Below the pieces are notes generated by a model. The model made no database searches and was not told where the DNA came from. It saw only the letters and a program-made list of their open reading frames with translations. From CBDFKQ01 sp965248855 (GTDB lineage: Bacteria > Bacteroidota > Bacteroidia > Cytophagales > 172606-1), in contig CBDFKQ010000022.1 of the NCBI GenBank assembly GCA_965248855.1, positions 62,001 through 126,000 on the forward strand: 64,000 nt of DNA, read 5' to 3'. Shown one piece after another: positions 18,060-27,300 of the stretch; the first letter of the stretch is position 1; every line of letters begins with the position of its first letter. The translations under genes and the position numbers were made by a program.

Positions 18060-18857
18060 TTATGCAGCAGTAGTTTTTTTCACATCTTGAAGTTCCCTTA
18101 AAACTTTTTGTAATTCCTGCTCGAGGTGATATGTATTTCTTTCTGTTTCAGAAATTCTTTCTTCCATATCAATAGGGCTCGCAAAATGAGCTGTAATTCT
18201 TCTCTTTACCTCCCATACTCCTCTAACATCCTGCGCTTCAACACTAAAAGATGGATGTGCTTTATTATCTGATCGTAATTGTAATTTATTGCCAAGGTTA
18301 ATTACCCTTTTACAGAAAACACTTTCATTGGTAACAATTACATATATATTATTATTTTTTATTTCAAACAAATTACTGATTAATGAGGTAATAACAATAT
18401 CGCTATCGGCAACTGTAGGATACATACTGTCACCATAAATTCTTACCGCTACATATGAGTTACCGGGTATTAAATCAGAAAGGTAAACATGCATCAAGCT
18501 GTCTCTTTCTACATTTGAGAAACCTTCTATCCATGATGCATAAGCATGTTTATCAACCAAAGGAATCATTTTCTTTTCTTCCCAAGTTTCAAGCGGACGG
18601 TAAAGTGTTACAGTTTTATCGTCTATTGCATCTTCTTTTAACATGGGTTGGATGGAATGTTCATTTACCAGCCAATCTGTATTAATTTGTGGGAAGAGAC
18701 GAAAAATATCGTTTAAGGTATCATAACTCGGACGATTTTTATTTTTTATCATTGCATAAACTTTTTCAGGAGCTTTATATCCCAATGCTTTTGCAAATTC
18801 ATTTGCATTCATATCTAAAGCCTTAAGAAGTACCAGCATTTTTTGTGAAAAATCCAT
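18060..18857 (-). CDS. HTH (XRE) regulator with S24 LexA/repressor-type domain
   Basis: 265 residues. An N-terminal helix-turn-helix (about 8-60; ANEFAKALGYKAPEKVYAMIKNK) is joined to an S24-type domain with the Ser-Lys dyad: Ser144 in IYGDSMYPTV and Lys183 in FCKRVINL. A Gln/Glu-rich coiled coil closes the protein (about 230-262). LexA and CI-like repressors use this fold to self-cleave on DNA damage. No Ala-Gly or Cys-Gly cleavage site is evident between the domains, so it may regulate without cleavage. Phage genes are absent around it. Target genes are unknown. Confidence 0.82.
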   Translation of the reverse strand: MDFSQKMLVLLKALDMNANEFAKALGYKAPEKVYAMIKNKNRPSYDTLNDIFRLFPQINTDWLVNEHSIQPMLKEDAIDDKTVTLYRPLETWEEKKMIPLVDKHAYASWIEGFSNVERDSLMHVYLSDLIPGNSYVAVRIYGDSMYPTVADSDIVITSLISNLFEIKNNNIYVIVTNESVFCKRVINLGNKLQLRSDNKAHPSFSVEAQDVRGVWEVKRRITAHFASPIDMEERISETERNTYHLEQELQKVLRELQDVKKTTAA

Positions 18858-19000
18858 ATTTTTTATGAGAAGTTTAACAGTTATAGTATTAATGGTTGTA
18901 AATGTATAAAAAAAAATTATTTAAAGAAATATTTAGAAATATTTCTTTAAATCTTTAAAAAATTAATTTATAAGTAATTTATTTTTCTTAAAAAATCTCA

Positions 19001-20476
19001 ATGGCAAAAGTAATTGTAATAGGCTCCGGGATTGGCGGAATCGCATCAGCTTTAAGATTGGCTGCAAAGGGGCATAAAGTATCCGTTTATGAAGCTAATG
19101 ATAAGCCGGGAGGCAAATTGGCAGAGATAAAACTGAAAAATTATAGGTTTGATGCCGGCCCATCTTTATTTACTTTACCAAACTTAGTTGAAGATTTATT
19201 TACTCTTTCAGGTAAAAACATAAAAGATTACTTTAATTATTTTCAACTGGATGAAATATGTAATTATTTTTTTGAAGACGGTACAGAAGTAAAAGCATAT
19301 AGAGGTTTGGAAAAATTTGCTTCTGAATTAAATTTAAAATTGAATGAACCTGTTGAGAATGTTATTAACTTTTTAAACAAAAGCGAAGAGAAATATAATA
19401 TTACTGAAAATCTTTTTTTAAAACGATCCTTACATAAATTTTCAACATGGTTTAATAATGATGCTCTAAAGGGATATTTGAATATAAAGAAATTAGAGAT
19501 TTTTAAAACTATGAATGAAAGCAATATGATTAGTTTTGAAAATCCAAAAACGGTTCAGTTATTTAACAGATATGCAACATATAATGGCTCAGATCCTTTT
19601 CAAACCCCTGCCACATTAAATATAATACCCCATTTAGAATACAATTTAGGTGCTTATTTTCCACTAGGAGGTATGTATAGTATTATTGAAAGTCTTTATA
19701 CTCTTGCTGTAGATATGGGCGTAGAATTCTATTTTAATACTAAGGTTACTAAAATTATAATTAAAAATAAGAGAGCTGAAGGGATTATAGCAAAAAATAA
19801 TCTTTTTCAGGAAGAAAAAATTGAGTCGGATATTGTTATCAGTAATGTTGATGTTGTAAATACGTATAAAAATTTATTGCAAGATGTAAAACCACCACAA
19901 AGGTTATTAATGCAGCCAAAATCAACTTCGGCATTAATTTTTTATTGGGGTATAAAAAAATCATTTTCAAAATTAGGTTTGCACAATATATTTTTTTCAA
20001 AAGATTACAAATATGAATTTGAAAAACTATTTATTGAAAAAACGATATCTGATGACCCTACTGTTTATATAAATATTACTTCAAAACTAAAACCGGATGA
20101 CGCGCCGCTTAATTGCGAAAACTGGTTTACCATGATTAATACGCCAAATAACTCAGGTCAAAACTGGGATCAACTGATTAAACAATCGCGCGAAAATATT
20201 ATAAAAAAGTTATCTATAATTTTAGGAACTGATATTGAAAGCTTAATTGATTGTGAACAAATTTTAGACCCGCGATTAATAGAATCCAACACAGGGTCGT
20301 GGGCAGGAGCTTTATATGGGAACAGCTCCAATAATAAATATGCTGCTTTTTTAAGACACGCAAATTTCTCCTCAAAAATTAAAAATTTATATTTTGTCGG
20401 AGGCAGTGTACATCCCGGCGGAGGCATACCTCTTGCCTTATCTTCTGCAAAAATTACAATAGATTTAATAAAATAA
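19001..20476 (+). CDS. Phytoene desaturase-like FAD oxidoreductase (CrtI/CrtD/CrtN type)
   Basis: 491 residues. The N-terminal dinucleotide-binding motif VIGSGIGGIASALRLAAKGHKVSVYEA (5-31) and PGGKLAEIKLKNYRFDAGPSLFTLP identify the carotenoid desaturase family. The C-terminal FAD motif LYFVGGSVHPGGGIPLALSSAKI is present. Members desaturate phytoene, hydroxycarotenoids or diapocarotenoids. No crtB, crtY or crtZ lies nearby, so the substrate cannot be named; a CrtD-like hydroxycarotenoid desaturase is as likely as CrtI. It is 45 bases before a sensor kinase gene on the same strand. Confidence 0.85.
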   Translation: MAKVIVIGSGIGGIASALRLAAKGHKVSVYEANDKPGGKLAEIKLKNYRFDAGPSLFTLPNLVEDLFTLSGKNIKDYFNYFQLDEICNYFFEDGTEVKAYRGLEKFASELNLKLNEPVENVINFLNKSEEKYNITENLFLKRSLHKFSTWFNNDALKGYLNIKKLEIFKTMNESNMISFENPKTVQLFNRYATYNGSDPFQTPATLNIIPHLEYNLGAYFPLGGMYSIIESLYTLAVDMGVEFYFNTKVTKIIIKNKRAEGIIAKNNLFQEEKIESDIVISNVDVVNTYKNLLQDVKPPQRLLMQPKSTSALIFYWGIKKSFSKLGLHNIFFSKDYKYEFEKLFIEKTISDDPTVYINITSKLKPDDAPLNCENWFTMINTPNNSGQNWDQLIKQSRENIIKKLSIILGTDIESLIDCEQILDPRLIESNTGSWAGALYGNSSNNKYAAFLRHANFSSKIKNLYFVGGSVHPGGGIPLALSSAKITIDLIK

Positions 20477-20521
20477 TTTTATTTATTAAACGTTTGGTAC
20501 ATTTTTGTAAAAAAAATAATC

Positions 20522-21313
20522 GTGCAAATTAAAACCAATCTTAATTTACTTCTGGTAATCGGTACTTTTTTAGTCCTTTTACTGGTGTTGTTTATAATGC
20601 TTATCATTGTTGTTTATCAACGAAGAATGATTCAACACAAAATTGAGGTTCAATATTTAGAGATTGAAAGACAACATTCTGTTTTGAAAGCTTTGCTTGA
20701 AGGGGAAGAAATCGAAAGAAAAAGATTGGCCGAAGAACTTCATGATGGTGTTGGCCAGGTTTTAATGGCTATAAAAATGAATTTATCACATCTTAATAAA
20801 GCGCATCAAAACAATATAAATTTTGATGATGTATTTATTCAAACCAAACAACTGGCCGATGATTCTATTTTGGAGATCAGGCATGTAATCAACAATATAA
20901 TGCCTCCCATGCTAAACGAAACAGGTTTAGCAAATACAATAAAGAATCTTTGCAAAAAAATTAATCAGGTTTCGAATATTAATGTTGTTTTTGCCTGTGA
21001 GCAGAATGATTTAAAATGTAACCCTCAAAATGCCTTAAGTTTATACCGCATCACGCAGGAATTGTTTAATAATTCATTAAAATACTCTGAAGCAACAGAA
21101 ATTAATGTTCAATTACAAAAAAACACAAATTCGCTTGAATTAACTTTTGCCGATAATGGAATAGGATTTGATAAATCAAATATTGTAGAAAAGCCTTTAT
21201 CAGGTTTTGGATTAAAAAATATCGAAAATCGTATTTACCTCTTAAACGGTAAATTTGAAATACAATCCACACCACAAACAGGTACAAATATAAAAATTAC
21301 TATTGAAAGTTAA
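20522..21313 (+). CDS. NarL-type sensor histidine kinase, one membrane helix
   Basis: 263 residues from a GTG start. One transmembrane helix (about 9-31) is followed by a short coiled coil and HisKA_3 with His74 in LAEELHDGVGQVLMAIK. The HATPase domain has NSLKYSEAT (N box), DNGIGFD and GFGLKNIENRI. There is almost no extracytoplasmic sequence, so the signal is sensed in the membrane or cytoplasm. No LuxR/NarL-type response regulator is adjacent, so it is an orphan kinase here. Confidence 0.85.
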   Translation: MQIKTNLNLLLVIGTFLVLLLVLFIMLIIVVYQRRMIQHKIEVQYLEIERQHSVLKALLEGEEIERKRLAEELHDGVGQVLMAIKMNLSHLNKAHQNNINFDDVFIQTKQLADDSILEIRHVINNIMPPMLNETGLANTIKNLCKKINQVSNINVVFACEQNDLKCNPQNALSLYRITQELFNNSLKYSEATEINVQLQKNTNSLELTFADNGIGFDKSNIVEKPLSGFGLKNIENRIYLLNGKFEIQSTPQTGTNIKITIES

Positions 21314-21417
21314 ATTGAAGAATTTATGTCTTTTTCCTTTTAAGATTTTAATAATTAGTAATTGATAATATAAAACATTCGATTAATATTTATAATTATA
21401 ATTACTCCTATAACTTT

Positions 21418-22050
21418 ATGTCAATTCAAAATTCAATTTATCCTTACGATGACAATTCTACGAATTTAATTTACAATCTACTCTTTTGTGATAATTTAAA
21501 TTTGTATAAAGAAAATACCGCGGAACCTTACACTTATCCATTTGACATTTTATTCTCAGAAACAAGTTCAAAATTTGACTTACAAAAGATTATTGACGAT
21601 GTTAATTCTGATCCAAGAATAAAAATCCTTGCTTATAACCGACAATTAGCAAATGGATATAAATCTGATAAAAAGGAATTACTTGCTGTAATTATTGAGG
21701 TTGGCCTTGAAAATGGACTTGATGTATTGGCTTCATTTAAAGATGGTACTGCAAGATACATTAATCAAACCGGAAAAATTTTAGTTTGGGAAACCACTAA
21801 TGTTGAAACTTCAAACAAGATTACAAATGATTTATTTTCTAATTGTCAAGTTATAATAGAAAAAATTGGAGCTTGGGATAAACTCAGGCTCCCTAATCCA
21901 ACAACCGGGAATGTTCGTATTACATTTCTTGTTTCTGATGGATTATATTTTGGAGAAGGGCCTATAAATGTATTTTTTAACGATCCAATGGCTGGACCTG
22001 CCTTAACAAAAGCGACTGAATTACTTCAGTATTTGACAAAAAACAATTAA
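21418..22050 (+). CDS. Conserved hypothetical protein
   Basis: 210 residues, soluble, no signal peptide. The order of strands and helices is regular and codon use is like its neighbours. The stretch ASFKDGTARYINQTGKILVWE and the Pro/Gly-rich RLPNPTTGNVRITFLVSDGLYFGEGP suggest a compact alpha/beta domain. I do not recognise a family motif. It stands alone between the sensor kinase and the DUF1080 gene, with about 100 and 215 bases on either side, so it is probably its own transcript. Confidence 0.65.
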   Translation: MSIQNSIYPYDDNSTNLIYNLLFCDNLNLYKENTAEPYTYPFDILFSETSSKFDLQKIIDDVNSDPRIKILAYNRQLANGYKSDKKELLAVIIEVGLENGLDVLASFKDGTARYINQTGKILVWETTNVETSNKITNDLFSNCQVIIEKIGAWDKLRLPNPTTGNVRITFLVSDGLYFGEGPINVFFNDPMAGPALTKATELLQYLTKNN

Positions 22051-22266
22051 TTAAACTATTTATTTTGCTTCTAAAAATCCTGATAATCTCTTCATAAATC
22101 TATAGGATTTATTTAAATACAAAATAATATCTTTCAAAATCTATAGATAAGAAAAATACTCAAAATGGTTCTTAACTCATAGCATTAAAGTGAAAAATAT
22201 TATTAATTTAATTAGTTCGGAAACTAATAATTGTTATTTTTACGAAAATAATATAATTATTTCTTT

Positions 22267-23019
22267 ATGAACTCAATTAAAAAATTGGCTTTTCTATGTT
22301 TAAGTCTTTTGTTAATACATATAAAATTATCGGCACAAACTACTGATAATAACCTGTCAGAAAAGGAGAAAAAAGAAAATTGGAAATTATTATTTGACGG
22401 AAAAAGCACTTCCGCTTGGAAAGGTGCATTTAAAAATACTTTCCCCGAAAAAGGATGGGAAATAGAAGATGGAATTTTGATGGTACAACCTTCTAATGGA
22501 GCTGAATCAAAAAATGGTGGAGATATTATTACTAAAGAATTATTTTCTGATTTTCATTTAAAAATAGATTTTAAACTTACTGAAGGAGCCAATAGCGGTA
22601 TAAAATATTTTGTTGATCCCAATCAATCTGTTCCGGCCAACCCACGGTCTGCTTTTGGACTTGAATATCAATTATTAGATGATGAGCGCCATGCTGATGC
22701 AAAAAACGGAAGAGATGGTAATAGAACAATTGGTTCTTTATATGATTTAATAACTGCCAATAGCAACAAACCCGTAAAACCAATCGGAGAGTGGAACACA
22801 GCAGAAATAATTTCAAAAGGCAAACATGTAGAACATTGGTTGAATAGAGTTAAAATACTTGAATATGAAAGGGGAAGCGAGGCCTTCAAAAAACTAATTG
22901 CTATAAGTAAATATAAGGATATGCCGGGTTTTGGATTGGTGGAAAAAGGCAGCATTCTTTTGCAGGATCATGGTAATAAAGTTTATTTTAAAAATATTAA
23001 AATAAAAATATTAAAATAA
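22267..23019 (+). CDS. Secreted DUF1080 (3-keto-disaccharide hydrolase-like) protein
   Basis: 250 residues with a signal peptide (about 1-24, ending KLSAQ). The DUF1080 fold, a concanavalin-like beta sandwich, is recognised from ENWKLLFDGKSTSAWKG (about 37-53), the GGDIITKELFSDFHLKIDF core, GANSGIKYFVD and VEHWLNRVKILEYERG. Some members hydrolyse 3-keto-glycosides; others are binding modules. Acidic and Trp residues are present but the catalytic set was not verified. Its stop is 8 bases from the convergent meaB stop. Confidence 0.85.
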   Translation: MNSIKKLAFLCLSLLLIHIKLSAQTTDNNLSEKEKKENWKLLFDGKSTSAWKGAFKNTFPEKGWEIEDGILMVQPSNGAESKNGGDIITKELFSDFHLKIDFKLTEGANSGIKYFVDPNQSVPANPRSAFGLEYQLLDDERHADAKNGRDGNRTIGSLYDLITANSNKPVKPIGEWNTAEIISKGKHVEHWLNRVKILEYERGSEAFKKLIAISKYKDMPGFGLVEKGSILLQDHGNKVYFKNIKIKILK

Positions 23020-23027
23020 ATACTACA

Positions 23028-24023
23028 TCAGGCTTCATTTCTATGTATTTTCAACAACTTCAAAGCCGCCTGAGTTGAAGTTATACTGCCGTTGATTACT
23101 TCGCTCTCTATACTTGGGAGTATATCTTTTATTTTATAATTTTTATAAAAATTATTTTCAAGGTTCTGCTTAACAGAGTCGTACATCCATTGTAGATTTT
23201 GAAAATTTCTATTTTTATTGAATGCTCCGTTTTGATTGGTAATGCCAATAAATTTTTCAATTTCTTCCCATATTTGTTTAATTCCTTCACTTTGTAAAGC
23301 CGAACAGGTTAATACATGAGGAGACCAGCCGGTAATAGATTGGGATAAATAGTGTAATGCATTTTCATAAACCACTTTTGCAGTGCGGGCTTTTTTTATA
23401 TTGTCACCATCTGCCTTGGTAATAGCAATTAAATCGGCCATTTCAATAATCCCTTTTTTTATTCCTTGCAGTTCATCCCCTGCACCGGCAAGCATCAATA
23501 ATAAAAAGAAATCGGTCATGCTTTTTACGGCAATTTCGGCTTGCCCCACTCCTACTGTTTCAATTAAAATTACTTCATAACCCGCAGCTTCGCATAATAA
23601 AATAGTTTCTCGCGATGTTTTATTTACCCCGCCTAAAGTTTTCCCTGAAGGAGAAGGGCGAATAAAAGCATTTTGATTATTGGAAAGTAAATCCATCCGT
23701 GTTTTATCTCCCATTATGCTTCCCTTAGTTAATTGGCTGCTTGGGTCAACTGCTAATATGGCTATTTTTTTATTTTTTTCTTTGATTATAAAATTTCCAA
23801 AAGCTTCGATAAAGGTACTTTTACCAACACCTGGCACTCCGGTTATACCAATTCTAATTGATTTACCTGTGTAGGGTAAAATTAGTTCTATGAGTTGTTG
23901 TGCTAATAATTGGTCTTCATCAAGCGTACTTTCCACTAATGTTATAGCCTTGCTGAGTATAACATTACTACAAGCCATTATTCCGTCAAAATATTCTTTA
24001 CAATCCAGCCTTTTTCTTAGCAT
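23028..24023 (-). CDS. meaB: Methylmalonyl-CoA mutase-associated GTPase MeaB
   Basis: 331 residues of the G3E/ArgK-MeaB family. Walker A TGVPGVGKST (61-70), VDPSSQLTKGS, ETVGVGQ (G3 region) and ITKADGDN (guanine specificity) are all present. MeaB loads and protects adenosylcobalamin in methylmalonyl-CoA mutase, part of propionate and succinate metabolism. The mutase genes are not in the window, but a propionyl-CoA-type carboxyltransferase lies at 51-52.6 kb. Met15 could be an alternative start. The upstream side (24024-24206) borders the repeat array. Confidence 0.93.
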   Translation of the reverse strand: MLRKRLDCKEYFDGIMACSNVILSKAITLVESTLDEDQLLAQQLIELILPYTGKSIRIGITGVPGVGKSTFIEAFGNFIIKEKNKKIAILAVDPSSQLTKGSIMGDKTRMDLLSNNQNAFIRPSPSGKTLGGVNKTSRETILLCEAAGYEVILIETVGVGQAEIAVKSMTDFFLLLMLAGAGDELQGIKKGIIEMADLIAITKADGDNIKKARTAKVVYENALHYLSQSITGWSPHVLTCSALQSEGIKQIWEEIEKFIGITNQNGAFNKNRNFQNLQWMYDSVKQNLENNFYKNYKIKDILPSIESEVINGSITSTQAALKLLKIHRNEA

Positions 24024-24206
24024 TAACTTAGATTAAAATTTCTTATTTATATTGAGCTGATTTTATAATTCAATTCAGCTTGCTTATTTTTAATTATCAA
24101 AAATAATACTATCTCAAACTCAAATATATATTTCATAATAAATATGTTATGAATATTATTTTTAATTTAATAATTAACCGTAAGAAAAAAATTAATGATA
24201 CAAAAT

Positions 24207-25277
24207 AAGAATCACAGATTAAGAAGAAGATTACGGGATTACACGGAAAAAAGAAAATCCGTGAAATCCCGCAATCTATTTAAATCCGTGATTCAGACAA
24301 AAATAAGAATCACAGATTAAGAAGAAGATTACGGGATTACACGGAAAAAAGAAAATCCGTGAAATCCCGCAATCCATTTAAATCCGTGATTCAGACAAAA
24401 TAAGAATCACAGATTATAAAGAAGATTACGGGATTACACGGAAAAAAGAAAATCCGTGAAATCCCGCAATCCATTTAAATCCGTGATTCAGACAAAAATA
24501 AGAATCACAGATTAAGAAGAAGATTACGGGATTACACGGAAAAAAGAAAATCCGTGAAATCCCACAATCCATTTAAATCCGTGATTCAGACAAAATAAGA
24601 ATCACAGATTATAAAGAAGATTACGGGATTACACGGAAAAAAGAAAATCCGTGAAATCCCGCAATCCATTTAAATCCGTGATTCAGACAAAATAAGAATC
24701 ACAGATTATAAAGAAGATTACGGGATTACACGGAAAAAAGAAAATCCGTGAAATCCCGCAATCCATTTAAATCCGTGATTCAGACAAAATAAGAATCACA
24801 GATTATAAAGAAGATTACGGGATTACACGGAAAAAAGAAAATCCGTGAAATCCCGCAATCCATTTAAATCCGTGATTCAGACAAAAATAAGAATCACAGA
24901 TTAAGAAGAAGATTACGGGATTACACGGAAAAAAGAAAATCCGTGAAATCCCGCAATCCATTTAAATCCGTGATTCAGACAAAAATAAGAATCACAGATT
25001 AAGAAGAAGATTACGGGATTACACGGAAAAAAGAAAATCCGTGAAATCCCACAATCCATTTAAATCCGTGATTCAGACAAAATAAGAATCACAGATTATA
25101 AAGAAGATTACGGGATTACACGGAAAAAAGAAAATCCGTGAAATCCCACAATCCATTTAAATCCGTGATTCAGACAAAATAAGAATCACAGATTAAGAAG
25201 AAGATTACGGGATTACACGGAAAAAGAAAAATCCGTGAAATCCCGCAATCCATTTAAATCCGTGATTCAGACAAAAT
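24207..25277. repeat. Tandem array of 11 near-identical palindromic 97/98-bp units
   Basis: Units begin at 24207, 24305, 24402, 24500, 24597, 24694, 24791, 24889, 24987, 25084 and 25181. Each starts AAGAATCACAGATTA and ends CCGTGATTCAGACAAAA(A)T. Each is an imperfect inverted repeat: GATTACGGGATTACACGGA in the left half faces TCCGTGAAATCCCGCAATC in the right, and AATCACAGATT faces AATCCGTGATT, around an A/G-rich centre. Units differ at only a few places: TTAAGAAG versus TTATAAAG, CCCGCA versus CCCACA, and one extra A in the spacer. There are no unique spacers, so it is not a CRISPR array. No open frame crosses it. Confidence 0.97.
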
Positions 25278-25368
25278 AAGAATCACAGATTATAAAGATT
25301 AAAGGATTATACAAAAAAAAAGAAAAAAAATTCTTCGCAATCCAAGATAATTCGCGATTCAGACAAAG
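25278..25368. repeat. Decayed twelfth unit before the GxxExxY gene
   Basis: Starts AAGAATCACAGATTATAAAG like its neighbours, then diverges (TTAAAGGATTATAC, TTCTTCGCAATCCAAGATAATTCG) but ends GATTCAGACAAAG. The GxxExxY ATG follows 13 bases later. Confidence 0.85.
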
Positions 25369-25380
25369 AAACTCTACAAT

Positions 25381-25761
25381 ATGAGTAAAGAATTAAAATA
25401 TAAAGACATAACTGAAAAAATTTTAGGTGCTTCTTTTGAAGTACATAAATTTTTGGGTAATGGCTTTCAGGAAATTATATATCAGAGGGCTTTGGCTTGG
25501 GAAATGAAACAAAAAGGACTTGATTTTGTAAGAGAGATTGAACAAGATATTTTTTATAAAGATTTGCCCGAGCCAATAGGAACACGAAGGGCTGATTTTG
25601 TTGCCGAAGGAAAAGTTCTTGTAGAAATAAAAGCTATAATTCAACTCGAAGATGTGCATTGGGCACAAGTTCTTAACTATTTAAAAGCCTACAAATTGGA
25701 AGTAGGTTTATTAATAAATTTTGGCAGTAAGTCCTTGACTTTTAAAAGGTTTGTTTTATAA
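25381..25761 (+). CDS. GxxExxY protein (PD-(D/E)XK nuclease-like family)
   Basis: 126 residues. The name-giving motif is G28-F-Q-E31-I-I-Y34. Nuclease-type residues follow in order: Asp72 in RRADFVAEG, Glu82-x-Lys84 in VLVEIKA, and Gln96 in WAQVLNYL, which together match a PD-(D/E)XK core (Pfam PDDEXK_3). The C-terminus GLLINFGSKSLTFKRFVL is typical of the family. No activity is established for this group. The gene lies inside a tandem repeat array: a unit ends just before its ATG and another begins at its stop codon, so gene and repeats look like one element. No partner gene is present. Confidence 0.88.
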   Translation: MSKELKYKDITEKILGASFEVHKFLGNGFQEIIYQRALAWEMKQKGLDFVREIEQDIFYKDLPEPIGTRRADFVAEGKVLVEIKAIIQLEDVHWAQVLNYLKAYKLEVGLLINFGSKSLTFKRFVL

Positions 25762-26000
25762 ATAAGAATTAATAAAAAATGAAAAATCCGTGAAATCCTG
25801 TAATCCAATTAAATCCGTAATTCAGACAAAATAAGAATCACAGATTAAAAAGATTACACGGAAAAAGAAAAAAAAGAAAAATCCGCGAAATCCCGCAATC
25901 AAATTAAATCTGTGATTCAGACAAAAATAAGAATTACACATTAAAAAGATTACAGGATTACACAGAAAAAAAGAAAAAAAAGAAAAAAAGAAAAATAATA
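25762..26000. repeat. Decayed repeat units downstream of the GxxExxY gene
   Basis: A unit with most of its left arm deleted starts at about 25764 and ends CCGTAATTCAGACAAAAT at 25832. A fuller unit spans 25833-25928. A left half (AAGAATTACACATTAAAAAG..) starts at 25929 and dissolves into A/G-rich sequence. All differ from the upstream consensus at many more sites than the upstream units differ from each other. Confidence 0.88.
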
Positions 26001-26037
26001 CATTTACTTTCTGATAAGATTCTATTCGATCCACAAC

Positions 26038-27300
26038 ATGAAAAACTTTTTTAATAAACATTCTTTTGGCTCCACTATTTTTGTGTTTCTTTTTATGTGG
26101 CTGGTAAGTTTAATACCACTTCAATCTGATTTTATTGACCCTATCGGACAAGCTATTGGTGATTTTGAATTGGGTGATATTGTTTTTTCAGTATTGAAAA
26201 GAGACAGTATGGGTAAACTTGATGATAGGATAGTATTAGTCAATACAGAATATAAAACCAGAAAAGAAGTCGGTGAAATGATTAGAGTTATTAATAAATG
26301 CCAACCAAAAGCGATTGGTATTGATCATTTCTATAGAAATTTTAAAGATGAGGATGGGGATACTGTGCTTTCAAATGCTTTTAAGGAAGTAAAAAACTTA
26401 GTATTGGTTACTAAAGTTGAAAAATATAATGAATATAAAAAAGTATGGGATACTTTAGAAACGTCTAATGTGATCTTCATGCAGAATGCACAAACCGGAT
26501 TTGCAAATTTGATTTCTGATGGGGATGCAAAACATAAAACCTGCAGAAGTTTTACTCCTGTTGAACATATGGCAACCGGGGAAAAAGAATTTGCACTGAG
26601 TGTAAAATTAGCGAACTTTTATAACCCAAAGGCAACGGATGAATTTTTAAAAAGAGGAAAAACAGAGGAATTTATCAATTTTAAAAGGACTATGTCTAAT
26701 GGGAATTTTGCAGCACCCAATGGTTATTTTATATTCCGAAAATTTGATTTGGAAGGAGAAATTGATCCGGAATTGTTCAAAGATAAAATTGTTCTTCTGG
26801 GTTTTATGGGCTCTGATAATAATCCTAAAGACATTGATGATATGTTTTTTACTCCCATGAATCCTCAATTCGCCGGAAAATCATTTGTGGATATGTATGG
26901 TGTAGTAATTCATGCCAATATCATATCAATGATATTGGATCATGATTACATAAATGTGGTACCCGGTTGGGTAACCAATATTATAGCAGTAATTATATGT
27001 TTTTTGAATGCTGCTTTGTTTAGTAAAATTATGAAAAACATGGAGAATTGGTATGATGCGCTTACTAAATTTCTTCAGCTCATTCAAACCTTAATAGTCG
27101 TTGGTTTGGTTGTTTGGTTACTTTATAAATTTAATTTAAAAATAGATTTAACTTTAACCACCGTTGCTATAGTTTTGGTAGGCGATTTGCTTGAAATTTA
27201 TTATGCCGTAATTGTAAATATCTTTAGACATAGAACATTAATATTAAATAAAATTAATCCATTTAAAAATAAATTTAAATCCAATCAAATAAAAAAATGA
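26038..27300 (+). CDS. CHASE2-domain membrane protein without output domain
   Basis: 420 residues. A membrane helix (about 12-28) leads to an extracytoplasmic CHASE2 sensor domain: IVLVNTEYKTRKEVGEMIRVINKCQPKAIGIDHFYR (about 64-99), KIVLLGFMGS, and the VDMYGVVIHANIISMIL motif. Three C-terminal membrane helices (about 310-385) follow. CHASE2 usually feeds a cyclase, kinase or phosphatase in the same chain; none is present here. The stop overlaps the next gene's start by 4 bases (ATGA), so the two are coupled. It starts 40 bases after the last decayed repeat. Confidence 0.85.
   Translation: MKNFFNKHSFGSTIFVFLFMWLVSLIPLQSDFIDPIGQAIGDFELGDIVFSVLKRDSMGKLDDRIVLVNTEYKTRKEVGEMIRVINKCQPKAIGIDHFYRNFKDEDGDTVLSNAFKEVKNLVLVTKVEKYNEYKKVWDTLETSNVIFMQNAQTGFANLISDGDAKHKTCRSFTPVEHMATGEKEFALSVKLANFYNPKATDEFLKRGKTEEFINFKRTMSNGNFAAPNGYFIFRKFDLEGEIDPELFKDKIVLLGFMGSDNNPKDIDDMFFTPMNPQFAGKSFVDMYGVVIHANIISMILDHDYINVVPGWVTNIIAVIICFLNAALFSKIMKNMENWYDALTKFLQLIQTLIVVGLVVWLLYKFNLKIDLTLTTVAIVLVGDLLEIYYAVIVNIFRHRTLILNKINPFKNKFKSNQIKK

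Noticed and set aside
18060..18857. Prophage repressor
   Set aside because: No integrase, structural phage genes or attachment repeats are found around it.
19001..20476. Complete carotenoid operon
   Set aside because: Only one desaturase-like gene is present; no crtB, crtY or crtZ is nearby, so no pathway can be claimed.
24207..25277. Possible CRISPR array
   Set aside because: Units are contiguous and nearly identical over their whole 97-98 bases with no unique spacers, and no cas gene is present.
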